From Methylomonas methanica MC09 (GTDB lineage Bacteria; Pseudomonadota; Gammaproteobacteria; Methylococcales; Methylomonadaceae): DNA of 64,000 nucleotides. The notes under the pieces were generated by a model. The model was given only the letters and a program-made list of their open reading frames with translations, had not been told where the DNA came from and did not search any database. How positions within the stretch are numbered: the first letter of the stretch is position 1; every line of letters starts with the position of its first letter. The position numbers and the translations under genes were made by a program. The stretch is taken from contig NC_015572.1 of NCBI RefSeq assembly GCF_000214665.1, positions 4,526,001-4,590,000 on the forward strand, in the 5' to 3' direction. Positions 18,806 to 27,275 of the stretch are shown piece by piece.

Positions 18806-19357
18806 TTATTGACTTTGATACAGACTGTAAGCAACCTCTCCGGCCTGCTTGTACTTCAAGCGCTGCCAGTGGCCCGGTAAATCGTTTAACGCCAACTTGC
18901 GTTCGGTTTCGATATAAATTTTACCGTATGCCGCCAGCAATCCCGCGTCGGCCAATTGCCGGCATATCGGCTCAACCAATCCTTGTCCGAACGGCGGATC
19001 CAAAAAAATCAGATCAAATGCCGGGGCTCCTTTTTCTATAAACTGCATAACTTCGGCCTGCGCCACTTCGATACGCTCGGCTGTCAATGCGGTGCAATTT
19101 TCTTTCAGCTTTCTGCAGGTGTTGGGATTATTGTCCACCAACACCACCTGTCTGGCACCCCGGGAGGCTGCTTCGAAACCCAAAGCGCCGCTGCCGGCAA
19201 ATAAATCCAGGCAGCGGCTATTAACCACGTCGGCTTGCAGCCAGTTAAACAAGGTCTCCCTGACGCGAGCCGGCGTGGGCCGCAGCCCCGGCGCATCGTC
19301 AAACGCGATCAGCCGGCTGCGCCATTCGCCGCCGATAATGCGCAGCTTGTTACTCAT
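18806..19357 (-). CDS. rsmD: 16S rRNA m2G966 methyltransferase
   Basis: A 183-residue SAM methyltransferase. RIIGGEWRSR, RPTPARVRETLFNWL, the SAM-binding LDLFAGSGALGFEA and catalytic FLDPPFG identify RsmD, which modifies G966 of 16S rRNA. It starts 3 bases after the M16 peptidase-like gene, suggesting one transcript with the peptidases. Confidence 0.95.
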   Translation of the reverse strand: MSNKLRIIGGEWRSRLIAFDDAPGLRPTPARVRETLFNWLQADVVNSRCLDLFAGSGALGFEAASRGARQVVLVDNNPNTCRKLKENCTALTAERIEVAQAEVMQFIEKGAPAFDLIFLDPPFGQGLVEPICRQLADAGLLAAYGKIYIETERKLALNDLPGHWQRLKYKQAGEVAYSLYQSQ

Positions 19358-19360
19358 GCG

Positions 19361-20659
19361 TTATTTGCCGCCGCCGACCGTGACGGTTTGCAACCATTCC
19401 GGCTTGATTCTGCGTTGGAAAGCATCCTTGATATCCTGCACACTGACCGCCTCGACTTTGGCCGGAAATTGATCCAGGTAATCCAAGGGCTGCTGATAAA
19501 ACCCGATCATGGTGACGTAATCGGTCAATTTGGCATTGTTATCGGTACGCAAGGCAAAACCGCCGGTGATGTTTTTCTTGGCCGCAGCCAGCTCGGCTTC
19601 GGTAGGGCCGTTTTTGATGAAATCGTTTAATGTTTCATCCATAACCTTAATCGCCTGATCGGTTTGATCGTTGCGGGTTTGCAGGCTCATCACGAACGGG
19701 CCCTCCCGATATAACGGCATAAACTGGCTGGAAGCACTATAGGCCAGACCGCGTTTCTCCCGCACTTCATCGAACAAACGCGATACCAAACTGCCGCCAC
19801 CCAAAATATAGTTACCCACATACAAAGTAAAATAGTCGGGATCCTTGCGATGGGTACCCGGCATCCCCGACAACACATGGGTTTGGCTGGATGGAAAGGC
19901 TATGCGCTGGGTAGTGGCCTGGGTCGGTATTGTTACCGGCGGAATTTCGGCGGGTTTTTCGCCTACCGGCAAGCCGGCAATTAATTTTTCCGCGATCTGC
20001 TCGGCCCGCGGCTTTTGCAAATCGCCGACAATCACCACAATAGCATTGGCCGAAACGTAATATTTTTTGTAAAACGCTTTCAAATCGTCGACTTCGAACC
20101 CGGCCACGGTTTCCACCATACCTTCCTCGGGATGCGCATAAGGGTGGTCGTGATACAAGGCTTTATTGAACGCAATGCCGGCCAGGGCGCCGGGCGATTC
20201 TTCCCTATGTTTCAAACCGGCCAGTGTGCGATTTTTTTCGCGTTGAAAATCGTCTTCATTAAAGGCCGGCGTATTTAAAATAGCCTGAAAAGTGCCAAAA
20301 GCCTTATCGAATAAGGTTTTATCTATCAGAGTGCGCAGAGACAACCAAGCCATGTCTTCCGACACACCCGCGGTAAAGACCGCCCCTACCGAGTCGAAAC
20401 GGTTGGCAATCTCGTCGGCATTCCAAGCGCCGGCACCGGTATCCAGCATTGCAGAGGTCAAGGCAGCCAAACCGAATTGCGCATCGTCGCGGGCGCTGCC
20501 GGCATCGAATGCCACCCGTATATCCACCATCGGCAAGCTGGGTGTCTGCACAAAATACACCCGGGTTCCCTGGTTGGTCCGCCAATGTTGAATGGTGACA
20601 TTTGCCCAGCTTGCCTGGCTTAACAACAGCAAAAACAAGCCGATCAGATTAAAACGCAT
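19361..20659 (-). CDS. M16 family peptidase-like subunit lacking the zinc motif
   Basis: A 432-residue exported protein (signal peptide up to about SWA) with the two M16 half-domains. At the position of the HXXEH zinc motif it has LAALTSAML, so it cannot bind zinc there. The later RxxY-type region KRGLAYSASSQF is retained, as in the non-catalytic subunit of heterodimeric M16B peptidases. The gene overlaps the active subunit gene upstream by 11 bases. The pair probably forms a periplasmic heterodimer. Confidence 0.88.
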   Translation of the reverse strand: MRFNLIGLFLLLLSQASWANVTIQHWRTNQGTRVYFVQTPSLPMVDIRVAFDAGSARDDAQFGLAALTSAMLDTGAGAWNADEIANRFDSVGAVFTAGVSEDMAWLSLRTLIDKTLFDKAFGTFQAILNTPAFNEDDFQREKNRTLAGLKHREESPGALAGIAFNKALYHDHPYAHPEEGMVETVAGFEVDDLKAFYKKYYVSANAIVVIVGDLQKPRAEQIAEKLIAGLPVGEKPAEIPPVTIPTQATTQRIAFPSSQTHVLSGMPGTHRKDPDYFTLYVGNYILGGGSLVSRLFDEVREKRGLAYSASSQFMPLYREGPFVMSLQTRNDQTDQAIKVMDETLNDFIKNGPTEAELAAAKKNITGGFALRTDNNAKLTDYVTMIGFYQQPLDYLDQFPAKVEAVSVQDIKDAFQRRIKPEWLQTVTVGGGK

Positions 20660-22034
20660 GGTGACCTCCAGTCAGTTTTGCGGGTTTGGGAGCTTCGGTA
20701 ATGGGTTGCGGGTCCAGATAAGCCACGGTCAACGTGTCCTCGATCAAATACTTACGCGCCACTTCGCGCACTTGCTCGGCAGTGACCCGGTTGACTTTTT
20801 GCACATACTCATCGGCTTTTTGCCAGCCTAAACCTACCGTTTCCAACAAGCCCAGCTGCATGGCTTGATAAAAATTGGAATCTTTTTGGTAAATGTCGTC
20901 GGCCAACACTTGCGCCTTGATGCGTTGCAATTCCTCTTGGCTAACCAATTCGTTTTGCAGCTGATAGACTTCGTTCTTTAAAGCATATTCCAGGTCGAAT
21001 ACCGATTTGCCTTCCGCCGGCGTGGCTTCCAGCAAAAACATATCCGCCAAACGCGAGTTCATGTCGTAGCCGGCCCCGGCGGAAACCGCGATTTGCTGGC
21101 CACGAATCAGGCGTGTCGACAAGCGGGCCCCGTTGCCGCCGTCCAGAATACCGGCCAGCACTTCCAGTGCATACGCTTCCCATTCCGGCTTGGCGGTGTT
21201 CAAGACCGGCACTTTGTAGCCCATCATCAGATACGGCAAATTGGCCGGCGCCTTGACGGTCAGTTTACGCACGCCTTTCTGCGGGGTTTCAAGCCGCGGC
21301 TTGATAGGCTGGATATCGCTGGGTTTTAAACCGGCAAAATATTGTTTGGCCAATGCCATGGTTTGTCCGGCATCGACATCGCCCACCACCACAAGAGTGG
21401 CATTATTGGGCGCATACCACTTCTGGTACCAAGCCTGCAGGTCTTCGACTTTGTAATTGGCAATATCGGACGGCCAGCCGATCACCGGGTTTTGATAGGG
21501 ACTGTTGGTAAACGCCACGGCGTTGAATTGTTCCTGGGTTTTGGAGCGGGGCTTGTCTTCGGTGCGCATGCGGCGTTCTTCCGTAACCACCTGCAGCTCT
21601 TTTTCCAATTCCTCGGCTTTTAAATCCAGATTGCGCATCCGGTCCGCTTCCAGTTTAAAGCTGATTTCCAGGCGCGATTTTTCCAAGGTTTGAAAATAGG
21701 CGGTATAGTCGCTACCGGTAAAGGCATTTTCCTGGCCGCCGTTCTCGGCGATGATGCGGGAAAACTCGCCGGCCGGGTATTGTTGGGTACCCTTGAACAT
21801 CATGTGTTCCAGCATGTGCGAAATGCCGGTGATACCGCCGGGCTCGTAACTACCGCCGACCTTGTACCAGACTTGCGACACCACCACGGGCGCTCTATGG
21901 TCTTCTTTTACCAGTATTTTCAGACCATTATCCAAAACTTGTTCCCGCACCTTGCCGTCTTCCGCAAAGGCTTGCCAAGCAGGGCAAAGCAGCATCACTG
22001 CCGCGATACCGGGTTTCAACAATTCCAATTTCAT
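20649..22034 (-). CDS. M16 family zinc metallopeptidase, catalytic subunit
   Basis: A 461-residue periplasmic peptidase with the inverted zinc motif HMLEH (in GISHMLEHMMFKGT) and downstream glutamate in the ENGGQENAFT region. The start at ATG 22034 has GAGGGAG just upstream and begins the signal peptide ending near AFA; a longer TTG start 15 codons upstream is less likely. It is the first gene of a minus-strand cluster with the inactive subunit, rsmD, coaD and ferredoxin. Confidence 0.92.
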   Translation of the reverse strand: MKLELLKPGIAAVMLLCPAWQAFAEDGKVREQVLDNGLKILVKEDHRAPVVVSQVWYKVGGSYEPGGITGISHMLEHMMFKGTQQYPAGEFSRIIAENGGQENAFTGSDYTAYFQTLEKSRLEISFKLEADRMRNLDLKAEELEKELQVVTEERRMRTEDKPRSKTQEQFNAVAFTNSPYQNPVIGWPSDIANYKVEDLQAWYQKWYAPNNATLVVVGDVDAGQTMALAKQYFAGLKPSDIQPIKPRLETPQKGVRKLTVKAPANLPYLMMGYKVPVLNTAKPEWEAYALEVLAGILDGGNGARLSTRLIRGQQIAVSAGAGYDMNSRLADMFLLEATPAEGKSVFDLEYALKNEVYQLQNELVSQEELQRIKAQVLADDIYQKDSNFYQAMQLGLLETVGLGWQKADEYVQKVNRVTAEQVREVARKYLIEDTLTVAYLDPQPITEAPKPAKLTGGHHAF

Positions 22035-22138
22035 AACTCCCTCATTGATAGAAAAGATGAGCGCCTGTGACGATTTCAATAATCAAAGGTTCACTGTTAT
22101 TCTATAGCTTTAATGGCATATAAACTATTCGGACCCGA

Positions 22139-23029
22139 ATGACAGACAAAAGCAGCGTATTATCCTGGCGGCACTATCTGGAACTCTGTAAACCCAGGGT
22201 GGTTGCTTTAATCGTGTTTACCGCCATCGTCGGCATGCTGCTGGCTGTTCCCGGCTGGCCGCCGCTCGGCAACTTTTTTTACGGCACCTTGGGTATCGGC
22301 TTGGCCGCCTCTTCCGCGGCGGCCATCAATCATTTCATCGACCAAATCGCCGATGGTCAAATGGCCCGCACCAAAAACAGGCCTTTGCCGACCGGCGATT
22401 TAAATTCGAAAAATGTCTTACTATTTGCCGGCATCATCGGTGCGATTGCCATGGCGGTGCTGATTATAAAAGTCAATGCCCTGACCGCTTTTTTGACCTT
22501 TCTGTCGTTGATAGGTTATGCGGTGATTTACACGGTGTACTTAAAAAAAATGACCCCGCAAAACATCGTCATCGGCGGCATTGCCGGCGCCGCGCCGCCG
22601 TTACTGGGCTGGGCGGCCATTACCGGCGAAATTCACCATCACGCCTTGCTACTGGTATTAATCATTTTCGTCTGGACTCCGCCGCATTTTTGGGCTCTGG
22701 CCATTGCCCGCCGCGAGGAATATGCCAAGGTCTCCATCCCGATGCTGCCGGTCACCCATGGCGTGGAATTTACCCGCCTGCAAATCCTGCTGTATACCAT
22801 TTTGCTGCTGATCACTACCCTGCTGCCTTATCTGACCGGCATGAGCGGGTTGATTTATTTAATCTCCGCGGTGTTGCTGGGCCTGGGCTTTCTGTATTAC
22901 GCCGTGCAAATGATGCGTAAAAAAGACAATAAAACCGCCATGCGCACCTTCGGTTATTCGATAGTTTATCTAATGCTGATATTTGCCGCCTTGTTGATCG
23001 ACCACTACTTCCCACTGTCCATATCATGA
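22139..23029 (+). CDS. ctaB: Protoheme IX farnesyltransferase (heme O synthase)
   Basis: A 296-residue polytopic enzyme that attaches farnesyl to heme b, giving heme O for terminal oxidases. The UbiA-superfamily motif [21 protein letters not shown] supplies the Mg2+-diphosphate aspartates. About eight or nine membrane segments. The second polar loop [10 protein letters not shown] is typical of CyoE/CtaB. Divergent from the M16 gene; overlaps ybiB by ATGA. Confidence 0.95.
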   Translation: MTDKSSVLSWRHYLELCKPRVVALIVFTAIVGMLLAVPGWPPLGNFFYGTLGIGLAASSAAAINHFIDQIADGQMARTKNRPLPTGDLNSKNVLLFAGIIGAIAMAVLIIKVNALTAFLTFLSLIGYAVIYTVYLKKMTPQNIVIGGIAGAAPPLLGWAAITGEIHHHALLLVLIIFVWTPPHFWALAIARREEYAKVSIPMLPVTHGVEFTRLQILLYTILLLITTLLPYLTGMSGLIYLISAVLLGLGFLYYAVQMMRKKDNKTAMRTFGYSIVYLMLIFAALLIDHYFPLSIS

Positions 23030-24030
23030 GCCTGACCGAACCGGAACATCCATTTGCCGAATTCATCAAAATTCTGGGTAAGGGCAAAAAAGGCTCGCGC
23101 CCATTAACCCAGGACGAAGCTTACCGGGCCATGAAAATGATTCTGGCCGGCGAAGTACAGCCGATTCAGCTGGGTGCGTTTTTAATGCTGATGCGAGTTA
23201 AGGAAGAAACGTGCGAAGAACTGGCGGGATTTGTATCGGCCGCGAAAGAAAGTTTTTCCCATGCTCCGGCGGTATCGGTTGATCTGGACTGGTCCTCTTA
23301 TGCCGGCAAACGCCGCCATCTGCCGTGGTTTTTGCTGTCGACCTTTTTACTGGCGGAAAACGGCATCAAGGTATTCATGCACGGCGCCGGTGGTCATACC
23401 CAGGGCCGGGTCTATACCGAAAAGGTTTTGGAGGCACTAGGCATACCCGCGGCGCATTCGCTGGCGGAAGCCGAGCAACAACTGCTGGCAAACAATTTCA
23501 GCTACCTGTCGCTACGGCATATTTGCCCCATGCTGTTCGACATGATCAATCTGCGCCCGGTAATGGGCTTGCGCTCGCCGGTGCACACTTTAGTGCGATT
23601 GTTGAACCCCATGCGGGCCAGCCACAGTATTCAGGGTATTTTTCACCCCAGCTACCGGCAAGTGCATCAAAAAGCGGCGTTGTTATTGGGCGAACGCAAC
23701 ATGGCGGTGCTGAAAGGCGAAGGCGGCGAAACCGAACGCAACCCGGACGTCGAATGTCTGGTGCAAAGCGTGTGCAACGGCGAATTGACCGATGAGCCGT
23801 GGCCGGCCTTATTTGCCCGGCGTCACATGAAGGCCGACGAGCTGGATCCGCGGCAACTGGCGGCCTTATGGCAAGGCCATTGGGAAGACGAATTCGCCGA
23901 AGCGACTGTAATAGGTACGGCGGCGGTCGCCTTGAAATTATTAGGCCGGGCCGACACCCAGGATGCGGCCCATAACTTGGCCCAAGACTTTTGGCTAAAC
24001 CGAAACAGGGATCGCCTGTCAGGCGGATAA
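23026..24030 (+). CDS. ybiB: YbiB/TrpD2-family protein
   Basis: A 334-residue protein of the glycosyltransferase family 3 (TrpD-like) fold. The N-terminal helical domain ([33 protein letters not shown]) and [22 protein letters not shown] are characteristic. Unlike anthranilate phosphoribosyltransferase it has [13 protein letters not shown] in the substrate region; the E. coli homologue YbiB is a nucleic-acid-binding protein under LexA control. No trp genes are nearby. Its 3' end overlaps the convergent PilZ gene by 12 bases. Confidence 0.85.
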   Translation: MSLTEPEHPFAEFIKILGKGKKGSRPLTQDEAYRAMKMILAGEVQPIQLGAFLMLMRVKEETCEELAGFVSAAKESFSHAPAVSVDLDWSSYAGKRRHLPWFLLSTFLLAENGIKVFMHGAGGHTQGRVYTEKVLEALGIPAAHSLAEAEQQLLANNFSYLSLRHICPMLFDMINLRPVMGLRSPVHTLVRLLNPMRASHSIQGIFHPSYRQVHQKAALLLGERNMAVLKGEGGETERNPDVECLVQSVCNGELTDEPWPALFARRHMKADELDPRQLAALWQGHWEDEFAEATVIGTAAVALKLLGRADTQDAAHNLAQDFWLNRNRDRLSGG

Positions 24031-24672
24031 CACTTGGTCCCGGACAAAACGCGGCACGCCGGGAAACCCCTCACGTTCAAGATGTACATATTTCAGACCC
24101 AGCAAAGTCGAATGCTCATCTACCTCGGCCCAAATCACTTCGGCTTCACCTTCCAGCCGCAACTCTCTGAAACTAAACGTCAGCCGGCTGCCGGCGGCGA
24201 TGTCAAGCACGCGGGCCACACGTACCATCAAACCGTCTACCGACACGTTTTGGGTGGTAAAAACATAGTCGTTGCCGTCGACGGCAATTTCGCCCAAAGT
24301 ACTGATATTTTTACGGTAGGCCCGGCGGTTGTAGAGCAAATTATCGATGTCGTAAGACAAATCCCGAAATTCAATGCCGATCAATAAACCTTCATCGGTT
24401 GCTTCAACCCGCACGACCTCCGCTTCCCCGGCCACCCGCATTTCCGGCAGATAGATATCCACGCGCGGCGAAACTTGTAGACTATTAAAAATGTCTTTTA
24501 TTCGATGTCCGTGCTGTGTATCGCTTAATTCCGCCAGAAATCCCGTCAACGACAGATTGACGACTTTGATGGGATGTTCTTCAAAGCCGAGATAAATCAA
24601 ACCATTGCTGCTAAGATTTTTACGGTATGCCCGATCTTCTTCTGGTTGTATCGCATTCATCATGTCATTCAC
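24019..24672 (-). CDS. Tandem PilZ-domain protein (c-di-GMP effector)
   Basis: A 217-residue cytoplasmic protein with two PilZ-like units. Each begins with RAYRKN (residues about 15 and 117), followed by an N-x-S-x-x-G element (NLSLTGFLAEL and NVSVDGLMVRV). This matches the YcgR/FlgZ two-domain layout, in which the first domain is YcgR-N-like. The start is GTG at 24672 or ATG at 24663. The target is unknown; GGDEF, EAL and HD-GYP proteins are encoded further downstream in this window. Confidence 0.8.
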   Translation of the reverse strand: MNDMMNAIQPEEDRAYRKNLSSNGLIYLGFEEHPIKVVNLSLTGFLAELSDTQHGHRIKDIFNSLQVSPRVDIYLPEMRVAGEAEVVRVEATDEGLLIGIEFRDLSYDIDNLLYNRRAYRKNISTLGEIAVDGNDYVFTTQNVSVDGLMVRVARVLDIAAGSRLTFSFRELRLEGEAEVIWAEVDEHSTLLGLKYVHLEREGFPGVPRFVRDQVLSA

Positions 24673-24705
24673 TTCACATTTGTATTTACCGGGAATTCGG
24701 ATGAA

Positions 24706-25296
24706 ATGAAACTAAATTCATTATTGATCATAAGCTTAGTCCTTTTATCGGCCTGCGCAACCACTCCCCCCAAAAACACACAAAATGTCTGCCAGATTTT
24801 CCGGGAAAAAGACGACTGGTACCAAGCCAGTCTGGCTGCGTCACGCCGCTGGGGGGTACCTATAGCGGTGCAGATGTCCATCATTTTCCAGGAATCCAGC
24901 TTTATTGCCGATGCCGAACCGCCCCGCCCCACGTTACTGGGCTTTATCCCCTGGTTTCGCTCCAGCAGCGCCTACGGTTATCCGCAGGCTCAGGATGGGA
25001 CTTGGTCCGACTATCGAATCCAAACCGGTAACCGCTGGGCCGACCGGGAGGATTTCGCCGATAGTTGCGATTTCGTGGCTTGGTACTGCGCTATTAGTAA
25101 CAAAAAACTGGGCATTCCTTACAGCGACGCGCAAAATCTTTACCTAGCTTACCACGAAGGCCACACCGGTTACCGCCGCCAAAATTTTAAAAACAAACGC
25201 TGGCTGTTGAATGTCGCCCAAAAAGTCCATCAGCGCGCCTGGCAATACGATGCGCAACTGGCTACTTGCCGACAAGAGCTGGACAGCGAAAACTGA
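24706..25296 (+). CDS. Lipoprotein with lytic transglycosylase (SLT) domain
   Basis: A 196-residue lipoprotein if it starts at ATG 24706, where MKLNSLLIISLVLLSAC gives a clean lipobox; an upstream in-frame extension is not needed. The SLT domain has the catalytic glutamate in IIFQESSF, then AYGYPQAQDGTW and the YLAYHEGHTGY element. It would cleave peptidoglycan glycan strands at the outer membrane. Related proteins have been annotated as EmtA-like or SLT family; the exact group is not fixed. Confidence 0.85.
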   Translation: MKLNSLLIISLVLLSACATTPPKNTQNVCQIFREKDDWYQASLAASRRWGVPIAVQMSIIFQESSFIADAEPPRPTLLGFIPWFRSSSAYGYPQAQDGTWSDYRIQTGNRWADREDFADSCDFVAWYCAISNKKLGIPYSDAQNLYLAYHEGHTGYRRQNFKNKRWLLNVAQKVHQRAWQYDAQLATCRQELDSEN

Positions 25297-25426
25297 TAAA
25301 CTAAGCGAGTAACTATTCGCTGTCAATTGGACCCGCCGGCAACCCACGCACGCGGAATTTTTTGCGGCGAAGCCGGTTATGGCTTGTAACCCCGTTAAAT
25401 AATAAATTTATTACCAGGAGCAACCC

Positions 25427-25906
25427 TTGAAATCTTTACGCAACCGCATCATAGCTACTTTAATCGCCTTTATTACAGGATTTATTATGTTCTCTATGGC
25501 CAACGCCACCACTCCCGCCGAAAACAAAGCCGCCGGCGAAAAATTCCTGGCGGACAACGCCCAAAATGCCGGCATCGTTACCACGGCCAGCGGGCTACAA
25601 TATTTTGTGTTCACCGAAGGTACCGGCGCATCGCCCAAAGCGACCGACAATGTTACCGTGCATTACAAAGGCACCACCATAGACGGCAAGGAGTTCGACA
25701 GCTCGTACGGCCGCGGCGCGCCGGCCACTTTCCCGCTCAACCGGGTCATCGCCGGCTGGACAGAAGGCTTGCAGTTGATGAAAGAAGGCGCGAAATACCG
25801 TTTTTTCATTCCGTCCAAGCTGGCCTACGGCGAGCGCGGCGCCGGCCGTGACATTGGCCCCAACGCCGCTTTGATTTTCGACGTGGAATTGATCAAGGTC
25901 AATTAA
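25427..25906 (+). CDS. FKBP-type peptidyl-prolyl isomerase, exported
   Basis: A 159-residue protein with a signal peptide ending near ANA, a short N-terminal linker, and one FKBP domain (about 70-158) showing VTVHYKGTTIDGKEFDSSY, VIAGWTEGLQLMKEG and PSKLAYGERGAG. The start is TTG at 25427 with CAGGAG at 25415-25420; the first ATG at 25487 would remove most of the signal. It acts as a periplasmic folding factor. The full FkpA/Mip dimerisation helix is absent. Confidence 0.9.
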   Translation: MKSLRNRIIATLIAFITGFIMFSMANATTPAENKAAGEKFLADNAQNAGIVTTASGLQYFVFTEGTGASPKATDNVTVHYKGTTIDGKEFDSSYGRGAPATFPLNRVIAGWTEGLQLMKEGAKYRFFIPSKLAYGERGAGRDIGPNAALIFDVELIKVN

Positions 25907-25914
25907 GCGAAAAA

Positions 25915-25958
25915 CGGCGGCCGACTAAAACTCCCCACACCGGAGACTCCGGCCGCCG
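25915..25958. terminator. GC-rich hairpin between convergent genes
   Basis: CGGCGGCCG (25915-25923) pairs with CGGCCGCCG (25950-25958) across a 26-base loop, between the FKBP gene and the convergent OmpA-family gene. No T-run follows in either direction, so bidirectional termination is plausible but not proven. Confidence 0.4.
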
Positions 25959-25978
25959 CGCCCATCCTGCTTAAGGCA

Positions 25979-26593
25979 TTATCTGACCGTGACCTCAACC
26001 CGGCGGTTTTTGGGTTCATCGGTGTTATCCGGGGTTGCTACCAATAAATTCTTTTCCCCGTGCGAATCCACCGTTACCTTGCCGGCGTCCGGCATTGCTT
26101 CCGCAAATAAGGCCGCTACCGATTTCGCTCTTTCCAAACTCAAAACAGCATTGGTTTGATCATCGCCGACCGTGTCGGTATGGCCGATAATGGAAATATC
26201 CGCCGCCGGGCGCCGTTTTATCTCGGCGATGATTTTAGGAATATCGGCCTGGGACTCCGCCGTCAACGTCGCCGTGCCGCCTTCAAAGTACAAATAAAAC
26301 GGTTTTGGTTTTTCCGGACTGGCCGCCATTGCGGCACCGAAGTCTTCCTTGATCCGCTGCTCGCTGGCCACAAACGTTTTCCCGGCTTCGCCTTTCAGAT
26401 TCACGGCGTCCCGGTTATTTTCCAATAAAGTGGTACCTTGCGGGGTGGTAACCTCCACTTTTCCGAGGCTGCCGTCCTCTTCCGCCAACAACACCACGTA
26501 AGATTGAGAACAGCCGCTTAGCCCCAAGGCAAACAACAGGGTTATCGCCCGTAAGGGGAGAACTGTTACAGTACTGATATCATGCTTCAACAT
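25979..26593 (-). CDS. OmpA-family lipoprotein
   Basis: A 204-residue protein: signal peptide with lipobox LSGC, a short N-terminal region, then an OmpA C-terminal domain (about 95-204) that binds peptidoglycan. The motif IIGHTDTVGDDQTN with NRRVEVTVR is complete. It lies directly downstream of the FecR-like gene, sharing one base, so both are probably translated from one transcript and divergent from the HD-GYP gene. Confidence 0.88.
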   Translation of the reverse strand: MLKHDISTVTVLPLRAITLLFALGLSGCSQSYVVLLAEEDGSLGKVEVTTPQGTTLLENNRDAVNLKGEAGKTFVASEQRIKEDFGAAMAASPEKPKPFYLYFEGGTATLTAESQADIPKIIAEIKRRPAADISIIGHTDTVGDDQTNAVLSLERAKSVAALFAEAMPDAGKVTVDSHGEKNLLVATPDNTDEPKNRRVEVTVR

Positions 26594-27042
26594 TATTCCG
26601 CCTCCGCCTTAGCCAAAAAACGCGTGCCTCTAACGCCGATAATGCCGGCCGGCGTTTTTACCGATACGGCTTCCGGCTTAAGCTTGGCAATCACGCCGGA
26701 AATGTAGTGCAAGGTACCTTTGAGCAAACTCGCCGCCAATTTCAGCTCGCTTTTGGCCGGCGCAAACAGATATTCGTCGATACGAAGCTCGGTATCGGGG
26801 CCCAAGGACATGATGGTATTGTCTTTAAAGGTCACGCCCATACGCCCTTTCTCACCCGTTTTCAGTAAATTACCCATGTACAACGGCGCACCCGGCAGTG
26901 CGGGAACAGTGCCTTGCTCCCCCGTGATACTGGCGTCACCTTCGACAATTTTCACAAACCCCAACACATCGCTCTCGGCCCATATATCAGCCGACAACAG
27001 GCTTAAAACCAGTGCCAGCATTGTTATACTCATTTTCATCAT
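26593..27042 (-). CDS. FecR-domain periplasmic protein
   Basis: A 149-residue exported protein. The start at ATG 27042 is chosen because GGGAGGG lies just upstream; a longer frame starts at 27060. After the signal peptide (to about IWA) comes a FecR-type beta domain: GDASITGEQG, GRMGVTFKDNTIMSLGPDTEL, and the closing VKTPAGIIGVRGTRF. No sigma factor gene is present, so this is not a FecIRA system. Similar stand-alone FecR proteins often accompany CHASE2-cyclase genes, which are found divergently here. Confidence 0.85.
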   Translation of the reverse strand: MMKMSITMLALVLSLLSADIWAESDVLGFVKIVEGDASITGEQGTVPALPGAPLYMGNLLKTGEKGRMGVTFKDNTIMSLGPDTELRIDEYLFAPAKSELKLAASLLKGTLHYISGVIAKLKPEAVSVKTPAGIIGVRGTRFLAKAEAE

Positions 27043-27060
27043 TTTCCCTCCCGGAGGCAT

Positions 27061-27275
27061 TGACCGCTCTCTTTAACAATTTTCCACACCCGCTATACTT
27101 GTCCGATATGAAATATTTAACGCCGCCAACTATTTGACCTCGTCACTGGACAAGTCTAAATAATAGTCATACATTGCGGATTAAGGACGAAAAACAGCCA
27201 AATTTTTTAATCAGCTCCCGCCAAGCCACTTTGAAAAACTCCGCACTTATTAATTATTTTCCTTAAACAGCTATC
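27061..27275. promoter_or_regulatory. Divergent control region, FecR/OmpA versus HD-GYP/CHASE2
   Basis: About 215 bases, AT-rich, between divergent transcription units of related function. No clear operator or strong -35/-10 pair was identified by eye. Confidence 0.35.
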